Assembly: GCA_035556135.1 (NCBI GenBank)
Contig: DATMFO010000004.1
Coordinates: 372,001-436,000 of the forward strand
From: ZC4RG30 sp035556135
Lineage (GTDB): Bacteria; Pseudomonadota; Gammaproteobacteria; Steroidobacterales; Steroidobacteraceae
DNA length: 64,000 bases
Direction: 5' to 3'
The translations under genes were made by a program, and so were the position numbers. Of the stretch, positions 8,260 to 16,820 are shown piece by piece (the first letter of the stretch is position 1; every line of letters starts with the position of its first letter). The notes under the pieces were generated by a model. The model ran no database searches. It worked only from the letters and a program-made list of their open reading frames with translations, and was not told where the DNA came from.

Positions 8260-10017
8260 TTGACAGGTAGTCCCAAGGTGCACGGCGCCATGCCGCCGGA
8301 AGGGTTCCCCGAGCAGTTTTCGGCCCCCGGGCGCCACCTGATAGCGATGACGCGCGACGCGGCGCTCATCCACGCGCTGCAGGAGCTGGCCGGCGGGGAG
8401 CTCACCATCCTGCTGGTGGAGGACCTGCGACACCTGGCCGATGAGCTGCTGCAGCATGGCACCGCCGTGGCGCTGCTGGATGCACAGGCGCTGGGCGTGC
8501 CCGCCGATGCCGCAGTGGACGCGCTGAAGAACCAGTTCCCCGATGTGCGGTTGATGGTTGCCGGCCAGGCTGCCGACCAGAACATGCTGGCCACGCGCAT
8601 TTCCGACCAGCGCGTATTCCGCTTCATCCACAAGCCCGCCTCGCCGCAGCGGCTGCGGCTGTTCCTCGAGGCGGCCGCTTCCATTGCGCCCGGGCGCCGC
8701 AGCGATGCGGCTGCCACAGCGGATGTGCCCGCCCTTGCGGCGGCTGCTCCGCCCACGCGCGGCGGCAGCTCGCTGCTGCCCATCATTGCCGGCTCTGCCG
8801 CCGTGCTGATCCTCGCCGTCGGCGGCTGGATGATGCTGGACCGCAAGCCAGGTGACTCACCGGCGAAAACGGACAGCACCGCAGTCACGGCCCCTTCGCC
8901 GCAGGTGCAGGACCTGCTGCAGCGTGCACGCCAGGCGGCCACGGCCGGCGACCTCATCGCCGCCGATGGCAGCAGCGCCGCCGAGCTGTACCGCGAGGCA
9001 ATGCGCCTGGATCCTTCCAGCACCGCGGCCACGGAAGGATTCGAGCGTTCCATCGAAGATGCCCTCGCCGGCGCAGAGCAGGCGCTGCTGGCCGGCAAGC
9101 TGGACGACGCGCGCGTCACCGCAGAGCTGGCACGCCTCATCGTGCCGGACAATTCCCGCCTCGCCTTCCTCTATGCACAGATCGAGCGCGAGCTGGCGCG
9201 CATCAATGCAGATGCCACGCAGCGGCAGGCGATGGAGAGCCGACAGGCGCAGATCCGCAGCGCCGTGAACACGGTGACGCAGCGAATCGCGGCCGGCGCC
9301 CTGATCGAACCCGCCACCGACAATGCCGTGTCGCGCTTCCGCGAAGCGCAGGCCATCGGCGCCGGCGATCCCATGGTGCGCGGCAGCCGCGATGCGCTCG
9401 TTGCCGCGCTGCTCACTGCGGCTGACAAGGAGCTGGAAGCCGGACGCAACCCCGGCGCGCGCCGCATGGTCGAAGCCGCCGGCTCGGTGAACAGCAGCGC
9501 ACCGGGACTGGACATCATGCGTCGGCGCCTGGAAGAGACCGTCGCGCGGCCAGCCACCGCGGAGCCGGCTCCGGCGACAGCAGCGACCACCCCGCCACCG
9601 CCCGTTCCCACGCCGGCCGAGGCAGCACCGCAGGCTGCCCCGGCTCCCGTCATGCCGCCTCCGGTGGCCACGGCTCCTGCTTCTGCACAGCCGGCTCCCG
9701 CCGCGGCCCCTGCGGCGCCGGCCGCCCCCGAGGTCATCTCAGCACTCTCCCTGCGCGTGGTGCGCAAGGTCGAGCCGGAGTACCCCCAGCAGGCGCTGGA
9801 GCGCCTGGTTTCCGGCTGGGTCGAGATGGAGTTCACCGTGATGAAGGACGGCACTGTGCAGAATGTGGTGGTGATCGAATCCCAGCCCAGGCGCACCTTT
9901 GACAATGCCGCGATGGCCGCGATGAGGCGCTGGCGCTTCCAGCCCGTGCAGCGCGACGGCGAAGCGGTGGAACAGCGCGCCAGCATGCGCATGCGCTTCA
10001 CTGCCCAGGACCGGTAA
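8260..10017 (+). CDS. Receiver-like / TonB C-terminal domain fusion protein
   Basis: About 585 residues from TTG 8260, which has GGAG seven bases upstream; GTG 8200 and ATG 8290 are alternatives. The order is a receiver-like N-terminal region (about 30-150; LLVEDLRHLADELL, FRFIHKPASPQRLRLFLE) without clear phospho-acceptor chemistry, then a membrane helix (LLPIIAGSAAVLILAVGGWMML) and helical TPR-like repeats. A long Pro/Ala linker leads to a TonB C-terminal domain (KVEPEYPQQALERLVSGWVE to MRRWRFQPV). TonB proteins transmit proton-motive energy to outer-membrane receptors. No exbBD is adjacent, so a structural or signalling role is possible. The next gene starts 5 bp downstream and also begins with a receiver-like domain. 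Confidence 0.8.
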   Translation: MTGSPKVHGAMPPEGFPEQFSAPGRHLIAMTRDAALIHALQELAGGELTILLVEDLRHLADELLQHGTAVALLDAQALGVPADAAVDALKNQFPDVRLMVAGQAADQNMLATRISDQRVFRFIHKPASPQRLRLFLEAAASIAPGRRSDAAATADVPALAAAAPPTRGGSSLLPIIAGSAAVLILAVGGWMMLDRKPGDSPAKTDSTAVTAPSPQVQDLLQRARQAATAGDLIAADGSSAAELYREAMRLDPSSTAATEGFERSIEDALAGAEQALLAGKLDDARVTAELARLIVPDNSRLAFLYAQIERELARINADATQRQAMESRQAQIRSAVNTVTQRIAAGALIEPATDNAVSRFREAQAIGAGDPMVRGSRDALVAALLTAADKELEAGRNPGARRMVEAAGSVNSSAPGLDIMRRRLEETVARPATAEPAPATAATTPPPPVPTPAEAAPQAAPAPVMPPPVATAPASAQPAPAAAPAAPAAPEVISALSLRVVRKVEPEYPQQALERLVSGWVEMEFTVMKDGTVQNVVVIESQPRRTFDNAAMAAMRRWRFQPVQRDGEAVEQRASMRMRFTAQDR

Positions 10018-10022
10018 CGACG

Positions 10023-11270
10023 GTGTCGCGCCCCTTGCGCCTGCTCGTGGTCGCCGACGATGCCCAGGTCGGCCGCTGGCTGCTTCACCGCATTGAATCA
10101 CTCGCCGGCAACCACCAGGCCGAGCTGGATGATGCCTCCGCATTCGAACGGCGCCTCGCCACGACTTCGGCCGCCGGCATCGACGTGCTGGTGCCGGTGC
10201 TCGATTTTTCCCCCGACACACAGGCCGCCAGCTTCGACTGGATGGACCGCGTGCTCGACATCCCGGACATGCCGCCGCTGGTGGTGGTCTCGCAGAACGG
10301 TGACGAACTGTCGGCCGTGGCCGCGATGCGCCGTGGAGCCGCGGACTACCTGCCGCGACGCGCACTGGATGCCGGGCTGCTGGAGAGCGCCATCGCCGCC
10401 GCCCGCGCCGCCCGTCGCCGCCGCGAGCACAGCGAACGCGTGCGCGCCGCGCCGCAGGTGGCGCTGCCCGCCCCGCTGAAGGTGTCGCGCGACCTGATCC
10501 CCCGCTACACATTGCTGGACACGCTGGGCGAATCCATTCGCGCCACCGTGTACCTGGCGCACAGCGCCGCCCTGAACCGCAATGTGGCGCTGAAGGTGAG
10601 CCACGGCAGCGATGACGACACACCGCAGTTCGCACGCGAATTCGAGACCGTGGGCGTGCTGCGCCATCCCGCCGTCGTCGACATCTTCGACTACGGCGTG
10701 CACGAGGGCCGCGAGTTCATCGCGATGGAATATTTCCCCTGCGGCGACCTGAAGGCGCGCCTGCAGAATCCCGTTTCCGAGCGCGAGGCGCTGGACTACC
10801 TGGAGCGCATTGCCGAAGGCCTGGCCGCGGTGCATGCGCAGGGCATCCTGCATCGCGACCTGAAGCCACCCAACATCATGCTGCGCGAAGACGGCCAGGT
10901 GGTGCTGATCGACTTCGGTCTGGCGCGCAACCTCGGCAGTGGCACGCACAGCACGCGCGCCGGTGTGTTGCGCGGCTCCCCTTACTACATGAGCCCCGAG
11001 CAGGCGCAGGGCCACGAGCTGGATCCGCGCAGCGACCTGTACAGCCTCGGCGTGCTGTTCTTCGAGATGCTCACGGGCGACAAGCCCTACCTGGGCAACA
11101 GCGCCATCGAGGTGCTGCAGCAGCACGTGAACGGTGCCATGCCCCAGCTGCCCGAGGGGCTGGCGCAGCACCAGACACTGCTGGAAGGCATGATGGCGAA
11201 GGACCGCGATGACCGCTTCCCCTCCGCCACCGACCTGCTCGCTTCCCTGCGGCAGGCCGCCGCGGCCTGA
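10023..11270 (+). CDS. Receiver-like domain fused to serine/threonine protein kinase
   Basis: 415 residues from GTG 10023. Residues 1-135 resemble a response-regulator receiver (LRLLVVADD; LVVVSQNGDELSAVAAMRRGAADYLPR). A Hanks-type kinase fills about 160-412: ATP lysine K191 (VALKVS), catalytic loop HRDLKPPN with D279 and N284, DFG at 297-299, and the SPE motif. The glycine-rich loop is weak (LGESIRATVYLAH). There is no transmembrane helix, so it should act in the cytosol. It lies 5 bp after the TonB-like gene and 12 bp before the CheA-like gene, suggesting one signalling operon. Confidence 0.92.
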   Translation: MSRPLRLLVVADDAQVGRWLLHRIESLAGNHQAELDDASAFERRLATTSAAGIDVLVPVLDFSPDTQAASFDWMDRVLDIPDMPPLVVVSQNGDELSAVAAMRRGAADYLPRRALDAGLLESAIAAARAARRRREHSERVRAAPQVALPAPLKVSRDLIPRYTLLDTLGESIRATVYLAHSAALNRNVALKVSHGSDDDTPQFAREFETVGVLRHPAVVDIFDYGVHEGREFIAMEYFPCGDLKARLQNPVSEREALDYLERIAEGLAAVHAQGILHRDLKPPNIMLREDGQVVLIDFGLARNLGSGTHSTRAGVLRGSPYYMSPEQAQGHELDPRSDLYSLGVLFFEMLTGDKPYLGNSAIEVLQQHVNGAMPQLPEGLAQHQTLLEGMMAKDRDDRFPSATDLLASLRQAAAA

Positions 11271-11282
11271 GGCCACGCGGCA

Positions 11283-12560
11283 ATGGAAGGTCAATCCGAC
11301 AGCATGCTGGCCGGCATCCTGCTGACCCTCGGCAGGACGGTGGCGCTGGAGCTCGACGCGTCGCTTTACATCGCAGCCGTCAACAACCCCCTTGTCCTCG
11401 ACGAATGGCGCGCGCCTGGCGCGCAGGGAGCGCGCGAGCGCCCTGCCACGCTGCGCGGCCTGCTCGATGAACTGCTCTCGCCCGTCCGCGCCCGCGAACT
11501 GGCCGGACAGGTGGCGGCTGCCATTGGCACGCTGCCACCGGCCGGCCTCTACCTGGGCGTGGTCGCGCTGCGCACGCCGCGCGGCGGCGCGGCGCCGCGC
11601 CACGTGGCCGTCAGCCTGCACGGCGGCGGCGTGGCCGATTCGCGGCGCATGCTGGTGCTGCGCGACGTGAGTGCACTCACGGATGTGCAGAACAGCCTCG
11701 CGGAAACCCAGGGTGTGCTGGATGCCGCCATGGCCGCACTGCGCGCGCCCGTGCAGGGCCTGCGCATGTTCCTCGGCTCGGCGCTGACCTCCGTGAGCGC
11801 CATCCGCGCCACCCTGCGCATGCCCGCGCATGACCAGCCCGCGGTGCATGACAAGCTGGCCCGCCTGCACGTGGCCGTGGAGCAGCTGGCCAGGGAGGCC
11901 GGCGTACTGAAGCTGGCGCCGATCCAGGATGCCTGCCAGACCGTGTTGAACCGCGTCAGCGCACTGCTGGCGCAGGAAGACCTGACCGGCGATGCGCTGC
12001 TGCCGCTGGCTGTGCTGGTGGACCGCATCGCCGGCGCCGCCGGCACACTGTGGCGCATCGAGGAGCAGCGCTACGTGGAGCGGCCGACGCCGGCGCGACG
12101 CACCGCGCACCGCCAGCCGGACTGGACCTATGCCTCCGGGCGCCGCTGGTCCAGTTTCCTCCACCATCGCAGCGAGGAGATCGGCGTGCTGGTCAGCCTG
12201 GAGATGGAAGGCGCCGTGCATGTGCCCACGCACCTGCGCGTGAGCGTGGATGAGCTGCTGCAGCACATGCTGCGCAACGCCGTGGAACACGGCATCGAAA
12301 CGCCCGAGCAGCGCCTCGCGGCGCACAAGCCCGCCACCGGCAAGGTGCAGGTGAAGTTCGAGAACAGCGGCAATGGCTGGTTGCGCATGACGGTGCGCGA
12401 TGACGGACGCGGGCGCGGCCTCGGGCTCACTTTCCTGCGCAAGGCCGTGGCGCGCATGGGTGGGCAGGTCGCCGTGGCCGCAAGTCCCGAGCAGTACACG
12501 CAGTTCGTGATCGACCTGCCCCAGGGCAGAGAACAGTCGCTCGGCACAGCTGCCACATAG
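11283..12560 (+). CDS. CheA-like histidine-kinase-family ATPase protein
   Basis: 425 residues. The C-terminal third is a GHKL ATPase domain closest in pattern to CheA: N-box HMLRNAVEHGIETPEQRLAAHK and D-box DDGRGRGLGLTFLRKAVARMGG. The segment between D-box and G2 box, which normally forms the ATP lid, is almost absent. The middle part (about residues 155-235) is helical and Hpt-like, but the position equivalent to the phosphorylated His in REAGVLKL-type alignment looks like Glu. The N-terminus may be PAS-like. Overlapping context with the kinase gene upstream suggests a shared pathway. Kinase activity is uncertain. Confidence 0.72.
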   Translation: MEGQSDSMLAGILLTLGRTVALELDASLYIAAVNNPLVLDEWRAPGAQGARERPATLRGLLDELLSPVRARELAGQVAAAIGTLPPAGLYLGVVALRTPRGGAAPRHVAVSLHGGGVADSRRMLVLRDVSALTDVQNSLAETQGVLDAAMAALRAPVQGLRMFLGSALTSVSAIRATLRMPAHDQPAVHDKLARLHVAVEQLAREAGVLKLAPIQDACQTVLNRVSALLAQEDLTGDALLPLAVLVDRIAGAAGTLWRIEEQRYVERPTPARRTAHRQPDWTYASGRRWSSFLHHRSEEIGVLVSLEMEGAVHVPTHLRVSVDELLQHMLRNAVEHGIETPEQRLAAHKPATGKVQVKFENSGNGWLRMTVRDDGRGRGLGLTFLRKAVARMGGQVAVAASPEQYTQFVIDLPQGREQSLGTAAT

Positions 12561-12576
12561 CTGGCCATAGACGATC

Positions 12577-12595
12577 GACTACAGGTCCTGTAGTC
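12577..12595. promoter_or_regulatory. 19-bp palindrome upstream of the glycosyltransferase gene
   Basis: GACTACAGG-T-CCTGTAGTC is a perfect inverted repeat with a one-base centre, lying 16 bp after the CheA-like stop codon and about 40 bp before a TTGACA box. The position fits an operator; no regulator is identifiable. Confidence 0.45.
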
Positions 12596-12633
12596 CGATG
12601 CCGACGCGCAAGTTGGCAGCCAGCCGCTCCGGC

Positions 12634-12663
12634 TTGACAAAACATGACGCCGCCAGTTGCAAT
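12634..12663 (+). promoter_or_regulatory. Candidate sigma70 promoter for the glycosyltransferase gene
   Basis: A perfect TTGACA (12634-12639) is followed after 18 bp by TGCAAT (12658-12663, four of six matches to TATAAT). It lies 30 bp upstream of the chosen ATG at 12693. Confidence 0.45.
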
Positions 12664-12692
12664 GCATCAACCACTTGGTCGGTGGAGCGCGC

Positions 12693-13871
12693 ATGCATCT
12701 GGTCGACACAACGCTCTTTTACTCGCCGACCAGCGGCGGCGTGCGGCGGTACCTCAACGCAAAGCACGCCTGGTACCTCCGCCAGCCCCAGGTCACCCAC
12801 TCGCTGCTGGTTCCCGGTGACACCACGCAGGCGCGCTGCGGCGACGTGAGCACCATTGCCGGCCGCATCGTGCCAGGCACGTTCAATTACCGCCTGCCGC
12901 TGTCCCCGCGCCGCTGGAAGCGCATGCTGCACGAGCTGGCCCCCGATCTCATCGAGGCCGGCGATGCCTTCCATCCGGCCTGGTGCGCCCTCGACGTGGC
13001 CCGCGCGCGGCGCATTCCCGCCGTGGCATTCTTCCATTCGCACCTGCCGCGCCTCATCCGCATCCGCCTTGGCGATGGCATGGGGCGCATGGCGGGCCGT
13101 TACCTGCACTGGCTGTATTCCCGGTTCGACCAGGTGCTCGCCCCCAGCCGCGTGATGTGCGATTACCTGCGCGGCATCGGCCTCACCAATGTGTCGTTGC
13201 AGCCGCTGGGCGTGGATACGGTGACCTTCAACCCCGCGCGCCGTGGCGGGCAGCTGCGGCGCAAGCTCGGACTCGCCGACGACACCCGCCTGCTGGCGTA
13301 TGCCGGCCGCTTCTCCGCCGAAAAGAACATCCCCGTGCTGCACGAAACATTTGCGCGCCTGGGCAACAAATATCATCTGCTGCTGGTGGGCGGCGGCGAA
13401 TACCAGCGGCCCGCCTCGAACATCACGCGGGTTCCCTACCATCGCGACAGCACCGAGCTGGCCACCACGCTGGCCTCTGCCGACGCGCTGGTGCACGCGG
13501 GAACGGCCGAGACCTTCGGTCTCGTGGTGCTGGAAGCCATGGCCTGCGGACGGCCGGTGGTGGGCATCCGCGCCAATGCCGTGGCCGAACTGGTGGACGA
13601 GAGCGTGGGCATCACGGCCGCACGGGCCGAGGCGGATCTGCTGGCGCGCGCGGTGCGCGACCTGTACGACCGCGACATCGAGGCCCTGGGTCGCGCGGCG
13701 CGCCAGCGGGTCGAGACGCACTACTCCTGGGACAGCGCGCTACGGCACCAGCTGGCGATCTACGACGGGCTGGTGGAGAAGAAGCGCACCTTGCCCGCCG
13801 GCTGGGCCACGGCGAGGCGCCGGCCATCGGCCGACCAGCAGGCGCTGCCGGCCGGGCCGTCCAGAAGCTGA
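12693..13871 (+). CDS. Glycosyltransferase family 4 (GT-B fold)
   Basis: About 392 residues from ATG 12693 (MHLVDTTLFYSPTSGGVRRY), preceded by GGTGGAG. The N-terminal loop SPTSGGVRRYLN is the acceptor-side signature, and the C-terminal donor-binding half shows AGRFSAEKNI, HAGTAETFGLVVLEAMACGRPVVG with the EX7E-type motif. Such enzymes transfer a sugar from a nucleotide donor to lipid, glycan or small acceptors in the cytoplasm. No polysaccharide cluster surrounds it. Its last 37 codons overlap the 3' end of the convergent WD40 gene by 112 bp, and this tail (Arg/Pro/Ala-rich) looks non-conserved. Confidence 0.92.
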   Translation: MHLVDTTLFYSPTSGGVRRYLNAKHAWYLRQPQVTHSLLVPGDTTQARCGDVSTIAGRIVPGTFNYRLPLSPRRWKRMLHELAPDLIEAGDAFHPAWCALDVARARRIPAVAFFHSHLPRLIRIRLGDGMGRMAGRYLHWLYSRFDQVLAPSRVMCDYLRGIGLTNVSLQPLGVDTVTFNPARRGGQLRRKLGLADDTRLLAYAGRFSAEKNIPVLHETFARLGNKYHLLLVGGGEYQRPASNITRVPYHRDSTELATTLASADALVHAGTAETFGLVVLEAMACGRPVVGIRANAVAELVDESVGITAARAEADLLARAVRDLYDRDIEALGRAARQRVETHYSWDSALRHQLAIYDGLVEKKRTLPAGWATARRRPSADQQALPAGPSRS

Positions 13872-14788
13872 AAGTCGAGCACGGCGCGGCTGCCAGGGCC
13901 CGGACGCCACAGGCCAACGCGCCAGTCCTTGCCGGCGGATGCCAGCAGCGGCCCGTTGGGCTGCGCCACCAGTGCAGTGAGGCGCTCCTCGTGGCCATTG
14001 AGCTGCAGCGGCTCGCCGCCCTCGGGACCCTTGCCGCTGAAGTCCCACACCACGATGCTGCTGGCGCCAGTCGACGCCGTGGCGAGATAGCGGCTGTTGG
14101 CGCTCCAGGCCGTCTGGTCCACCTTGCCCGCATAGCCGCTCATGCGTGAACGCTTGCGGTTGTTGAGATAGCGGAAATTGATTGTGCCGTCGGAGAGTCC
14201 GCAGGCGGCGATGCGATTGTCGGGTGACAGCGCCAGCGTGAGCGGCGTGCCTTCAAGCACGAATTCCTCGATCACCGCCGCATCCACCCTGTCGACAAAC
14301 ATGGCGCCGTTGCCAGTGGCCAGCAGTTCGTCGCGGCCGCGCCAGGCCACCTGCGTGAGCGGCACGCTGTGGCCGGCCAGCGCAGGCAACGGCAGGCCCG
14401 CCGCATCGAACAGCCGCACATCCCTGCCCTGCGCGAAGGCCAGGCGCTGTCCATCACCGCGCCAGGAAAGCCCTGCGGCCCAGTGCGCAGCGCGGTGCAG
14501 CGTGCGCTGTGCGGACTCCGGGGCTGCGATATCCCACAGCCGCACCGAACCATCCTGGCCCGAGCTGGCCAGCAGCATGCCCTTCGGCTGCCACGCAAGT
14601 TCGATGATACCGGGTGCGTGCTCGCCGAGCAGGCGTACGTCGCCCGTGCCGGCGTTGATCAGGTAAAGATGGCCTTCACCGCCGCCCACTGCCAGCTCGC
14701 TGCCGTCCGGCGACCACGCCAGGGCCACCGGAAAATCCTCGAACTGCGCCTGTGCGCCAGGCACCAGGCTTGCCGCAGGCCTGCTCAT
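13760..14788 (-). CDS. WD40-repeat beta-propeller protein
   Basis: About 342 residues from ATG 14788 (MSRPAASLVPGAQAQ). A start at 14818 would overlap the CobW stop. Six to seven WD40-like blades are visible, with repeated units such as GHLYLINAGTGDV, SVRLWDIAAP, SSIVVWDFSG and RVGLWRPG, each preceded by LAWSPDG-type strands. Bacterial proteins of this type are usually interaction scaffolds; no enzymatic domain is fused. It starts 13 bp after the CobW-type gene on the same strand, so the methyltransferase, CobW and WD40 genes probably form one transcript. The 3' end overlaps the convergent glycosyltransferase. Confidence 0.85.
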   Translation of the reverse strand: MSRPAASLVPGAQAQFEDFPVALAWSPDGSELAVGGGEGHLYLINAGTGDVRLLGEHAPGIIELAWQPKGMLLASSGQDGSVRLWDIAAPESAQRTLHRAAHWAAGLSWRGDGQRLAFAQGRDVRLFDAAGLPLPALAGHSVPLTQVAWRGRDELLATGNGAMFVDRVDAAVIEEFVLEGTPLTLALSPDNRIAACGLSDGTINFRYLNNRKRSRMSGYAGKVDQTAWSANSRYLATASTGASSIVVWDFSGKGPEGGEPLQLNGHEERLTALVAQPNGPLLASAGKDWRVGLWRPGPGSRAVLDFQLLDGPAGSACWSADGRRLAVAQPAGKVRFFSTSPS

Positions 14789-14801
14789 CGCGGGATGTCG
14801 C

Positions 14802-16208
14802 TCAGGCCACGCAGCCAAGGAACCCGGTCATCAGTTCCTCGCGATCCAGGTTGCGGCCGATGAACACCAGCTGGCTGCGGCGGGGGGCATCGCCCCAGGG
14901 CTGCTCGGGTCGGCCGTCGAACATCATGTGCACGCCGTGGAACACGTAGCGCCTGTCATCGCCCTTGAGGTTGAGCACGCCCTTCATGCGCAGGATGTGC
15001 TCGCCATGTGCCTGCAGCAGCCAGGACAGCCAGTCATTCACCTTGCGCGCATCCAGCGGACGGGACTCCTCGATGCCCATGGAGCTGATCTCCGCATCAT
15101 GGTGATGCGAGGCGAAGGCGCGCTGCGCGACGGGCTGCGCCGGCATCACCAGCCCGAACTCGCCCGGGGCATGTTCGATGAACAGCGCATAGGCGCCGGG
15201 CTTGTCGATGTCGATGCACCACTGGCCGCCCATGCACTGCATTTCCAGCGCGAAGGGCGCGTTGCCCGGCGCCAGGTGGCCGCCGCTCTCCAGCGTGCTC
15301 GCCTTCTCCGCGAACACGCGCACCGCCGGCTCGATCTGCGCGGCAAGTGCGTCGTCGGTGGCAGCGGACATGGGCAGCAGCGCCACCTTCAGCGCGCCAT
15401 GGTCATGGCCGTGGTGGTCATGTCCGTGGTGGTCATGGCCGCCATGCGTCGCCTCGCCATCGTCATGATCGTGTGCGCCGGCATGCGGACCTGCGGCGCG
15501 CAGGATGTGCCGTCCCGCCTTCAATTCGCAGGCACCAGCCCACTCGAAGGGATACTGCGGTTCGAGGAAACGGCTGTCGAAGGCCAGTGCACGATCCAGG
15601 TCGAATGCACCCAGCCCCAGCACCACATCGATGGGTACGGCCGCGTTCACCGCGCGATGGATCTTCGCGCTGCCATTGATGCCGCGGATCCTGCGCTCGA
15701 TGCGCTCGAGGTCTGCAGCGCCGACCAGGTCGGCCTTGTTGAGGATCACCACATCGGCGAATCCCACCTGCACTGCCGGCTCCTTCAACTCCGTCAGGTG
15801 CTGTTCGAAATGGTGCGCATCCACCAGTGTGACGATGGCGTCCACCACGAACTGCTCGCTGAGGTCATCGTCGAGGAAGAAGGTCTGCGCCACCGGCCCC
15901 GGATCGGCCATGCCCGTGGTCTCGATGAGGATGTGGTCGAAACGCTCGCGCCGCTTCAGCAGCTGCCCCAGCACGCGGATCAGGTCGCCACGCACCGTGC
16001 AGCAGATGCAGCCGTTGCTGGTCTCGAAGATTTCCTCTTCCGCGCCGATCACCAGCTGGTGGTCCACGCCCACCTCGCCGAACTCGTTCTCGATCACGGC
16101 GATGCGCCGGCCGTGCTTCTCCGACAGGATGCGGTTCAGCAGCGTGGTCTTGCCCGCGCCGAGGAAGCCGGTGAGCACCGTGACCGGAATGCGCGCTGGC
16201 TGGTTCAT
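14802..16208 (-). CDS. CobW/COG0523 family GTP-dependent metallochaperone
   Basis: About 468 residues from ATG 16208. P-loop GFLGAGKTTLLNRIL lies at about residues 14-28, metal-binding GCICC (CxCC) at 66-70, ETTG switch and NKAD base-recognition motif follow. A His/Asp-rich stretch (about 225-250, HDHHGHDHHGHDHG) precedes the CobW C-terminal domain. COG0523 proteins use GTP to load metals, zinc in the ZigA/Zng1 group, into client proteins; the His tract fits zinc or cobalt handling. Its start overlaps the methyltransferase stop by 4 bp (ATGA), indicating translational coupling. No Zur-type site was recognised. Confidence 0.92.
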   Translation of the reverse strand: MNQPARIPVTVLTGFLGAGKTTLLNRILSEKHGRRIAVIENEFGEVGVDHQLVIGAEEEIFETSNGCICCTVRGDLIRVLGQLLKRRERFDHILIETTGMADPGPVAQTFFLDDDLSEQFVVDAIVTLVDAHHFEQHLTELKEPAVQVGFADVVILNKADLVGAADLERIERRIRGINGSAKIHRAVNAAVPIDVVLGLGAFDLDRALAFDSRFLEPQYPFEWAGACELKAGRHILRAAGPHAGAHDHDDGEATHGGHDHHGHDHHGHDHGALKVALLPMSAATDDALAAQIEPAVRVFAEKASTLESGGHLAPGNAPFALEMQCMGGQWCIDIDKPGAYALFIEHAPGEFGLVMPAQPVAQRAFASHHHDAEISSMGIEESRPLDARKVNDWLSWLLQAHGEHILRMKGVLNLKGDDRRYVFHGVHMMFDGRPEQPWGDAPRRSQLVFIGRNLDREELMTGFLGCVA

Positions 16209-16801
16209 GCCTTGTCTCCCGCCGTATCCATCTCCCACACCGTGATCGCCGCGCCGCGACGCAGCCAGAATCCGGCGCCCAGCTGGCGGAAGTTCTTGCG
16301 CAGCTCGCGGCGGTACCAGGCGCCATTGCGCAGGCTCACCGCCGGATCGGTGCGCGACTGGTCGCAGTTCTCTTCCCAGTCCTCGCGCGTGAGCACGCCG
16401 AAATACAGCAGGCCCCGGCACACGCGCGCCAGGTTCGCCAGCGCGCGCTGCGTTGCAGCGGCATCGAGGTACTGCAGCACGTCGTAACAGATGACGATGT
16501 CGAACACTGCCTTGCGCGTGAAATCCTGGATTCCGGAGTGGATCCAGCCATGCTTGCGGCACAGGTATTCGCTGACCTCCAGGCCCGTATACGTGGCCCG
16601 CGGCAGTGCCCGCTTCAGTGGCGCGCGCAGCAGGCCCACGCCGCAGCCCGCATCCAGGATGCTGCGCACCGGCAGGTCGATGTGCTGTGCCATTGCCGCG
16701 ATCAGCCTTCCGCGCGCGTTCATCTCCGCGCGGCTGGTCACCGCGGTGCGCGGATCAACATAAAAACGCTGGTAGTAAGCCCGGTCAAACTGCTCTGTCA
16801 T
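16205..16801 (-). CDS. Class I SAM-dependent methyltransferase
   Basis: About 198 residues from ATG 16801 (MTEQFDRAYYQRFYV). SAM motif I is ILDAGCGVGLLRAPL, with acidic motif II YTGLEVSEYLC and a later FDIVICYDVLQYL. The substrate is unknown; the fold is that of small-molecule or tRNA/protein methylases. The gene overlaps the CobW gene by 4 bp. Its start lies only 19 bp from the divergent rimO start, so the two promoters must overlap the opposing genes or be very compact. Confidence 0.85.
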   Translation of the reverse strand: MTEQFDRAYYQRFYVDPRTAVTSRAEMNARGRLIAAMAQHIDLPVRSILDAGCGVGLLRAPLKRALPRATYTGLEVSEYLCRKHGWIHSGIQDFTRKAVFDIVICYDVLQYLDAAATQRALANLARVCRGLLYFGVLTREDWEENCDQSRTDPAVSLRNGAWYRRELRKNFRQLGAGFWLRRGAAITVWEMDTAGDKA

Positions 16802-16820
16802 TCCATTACCATAGGCGCCC

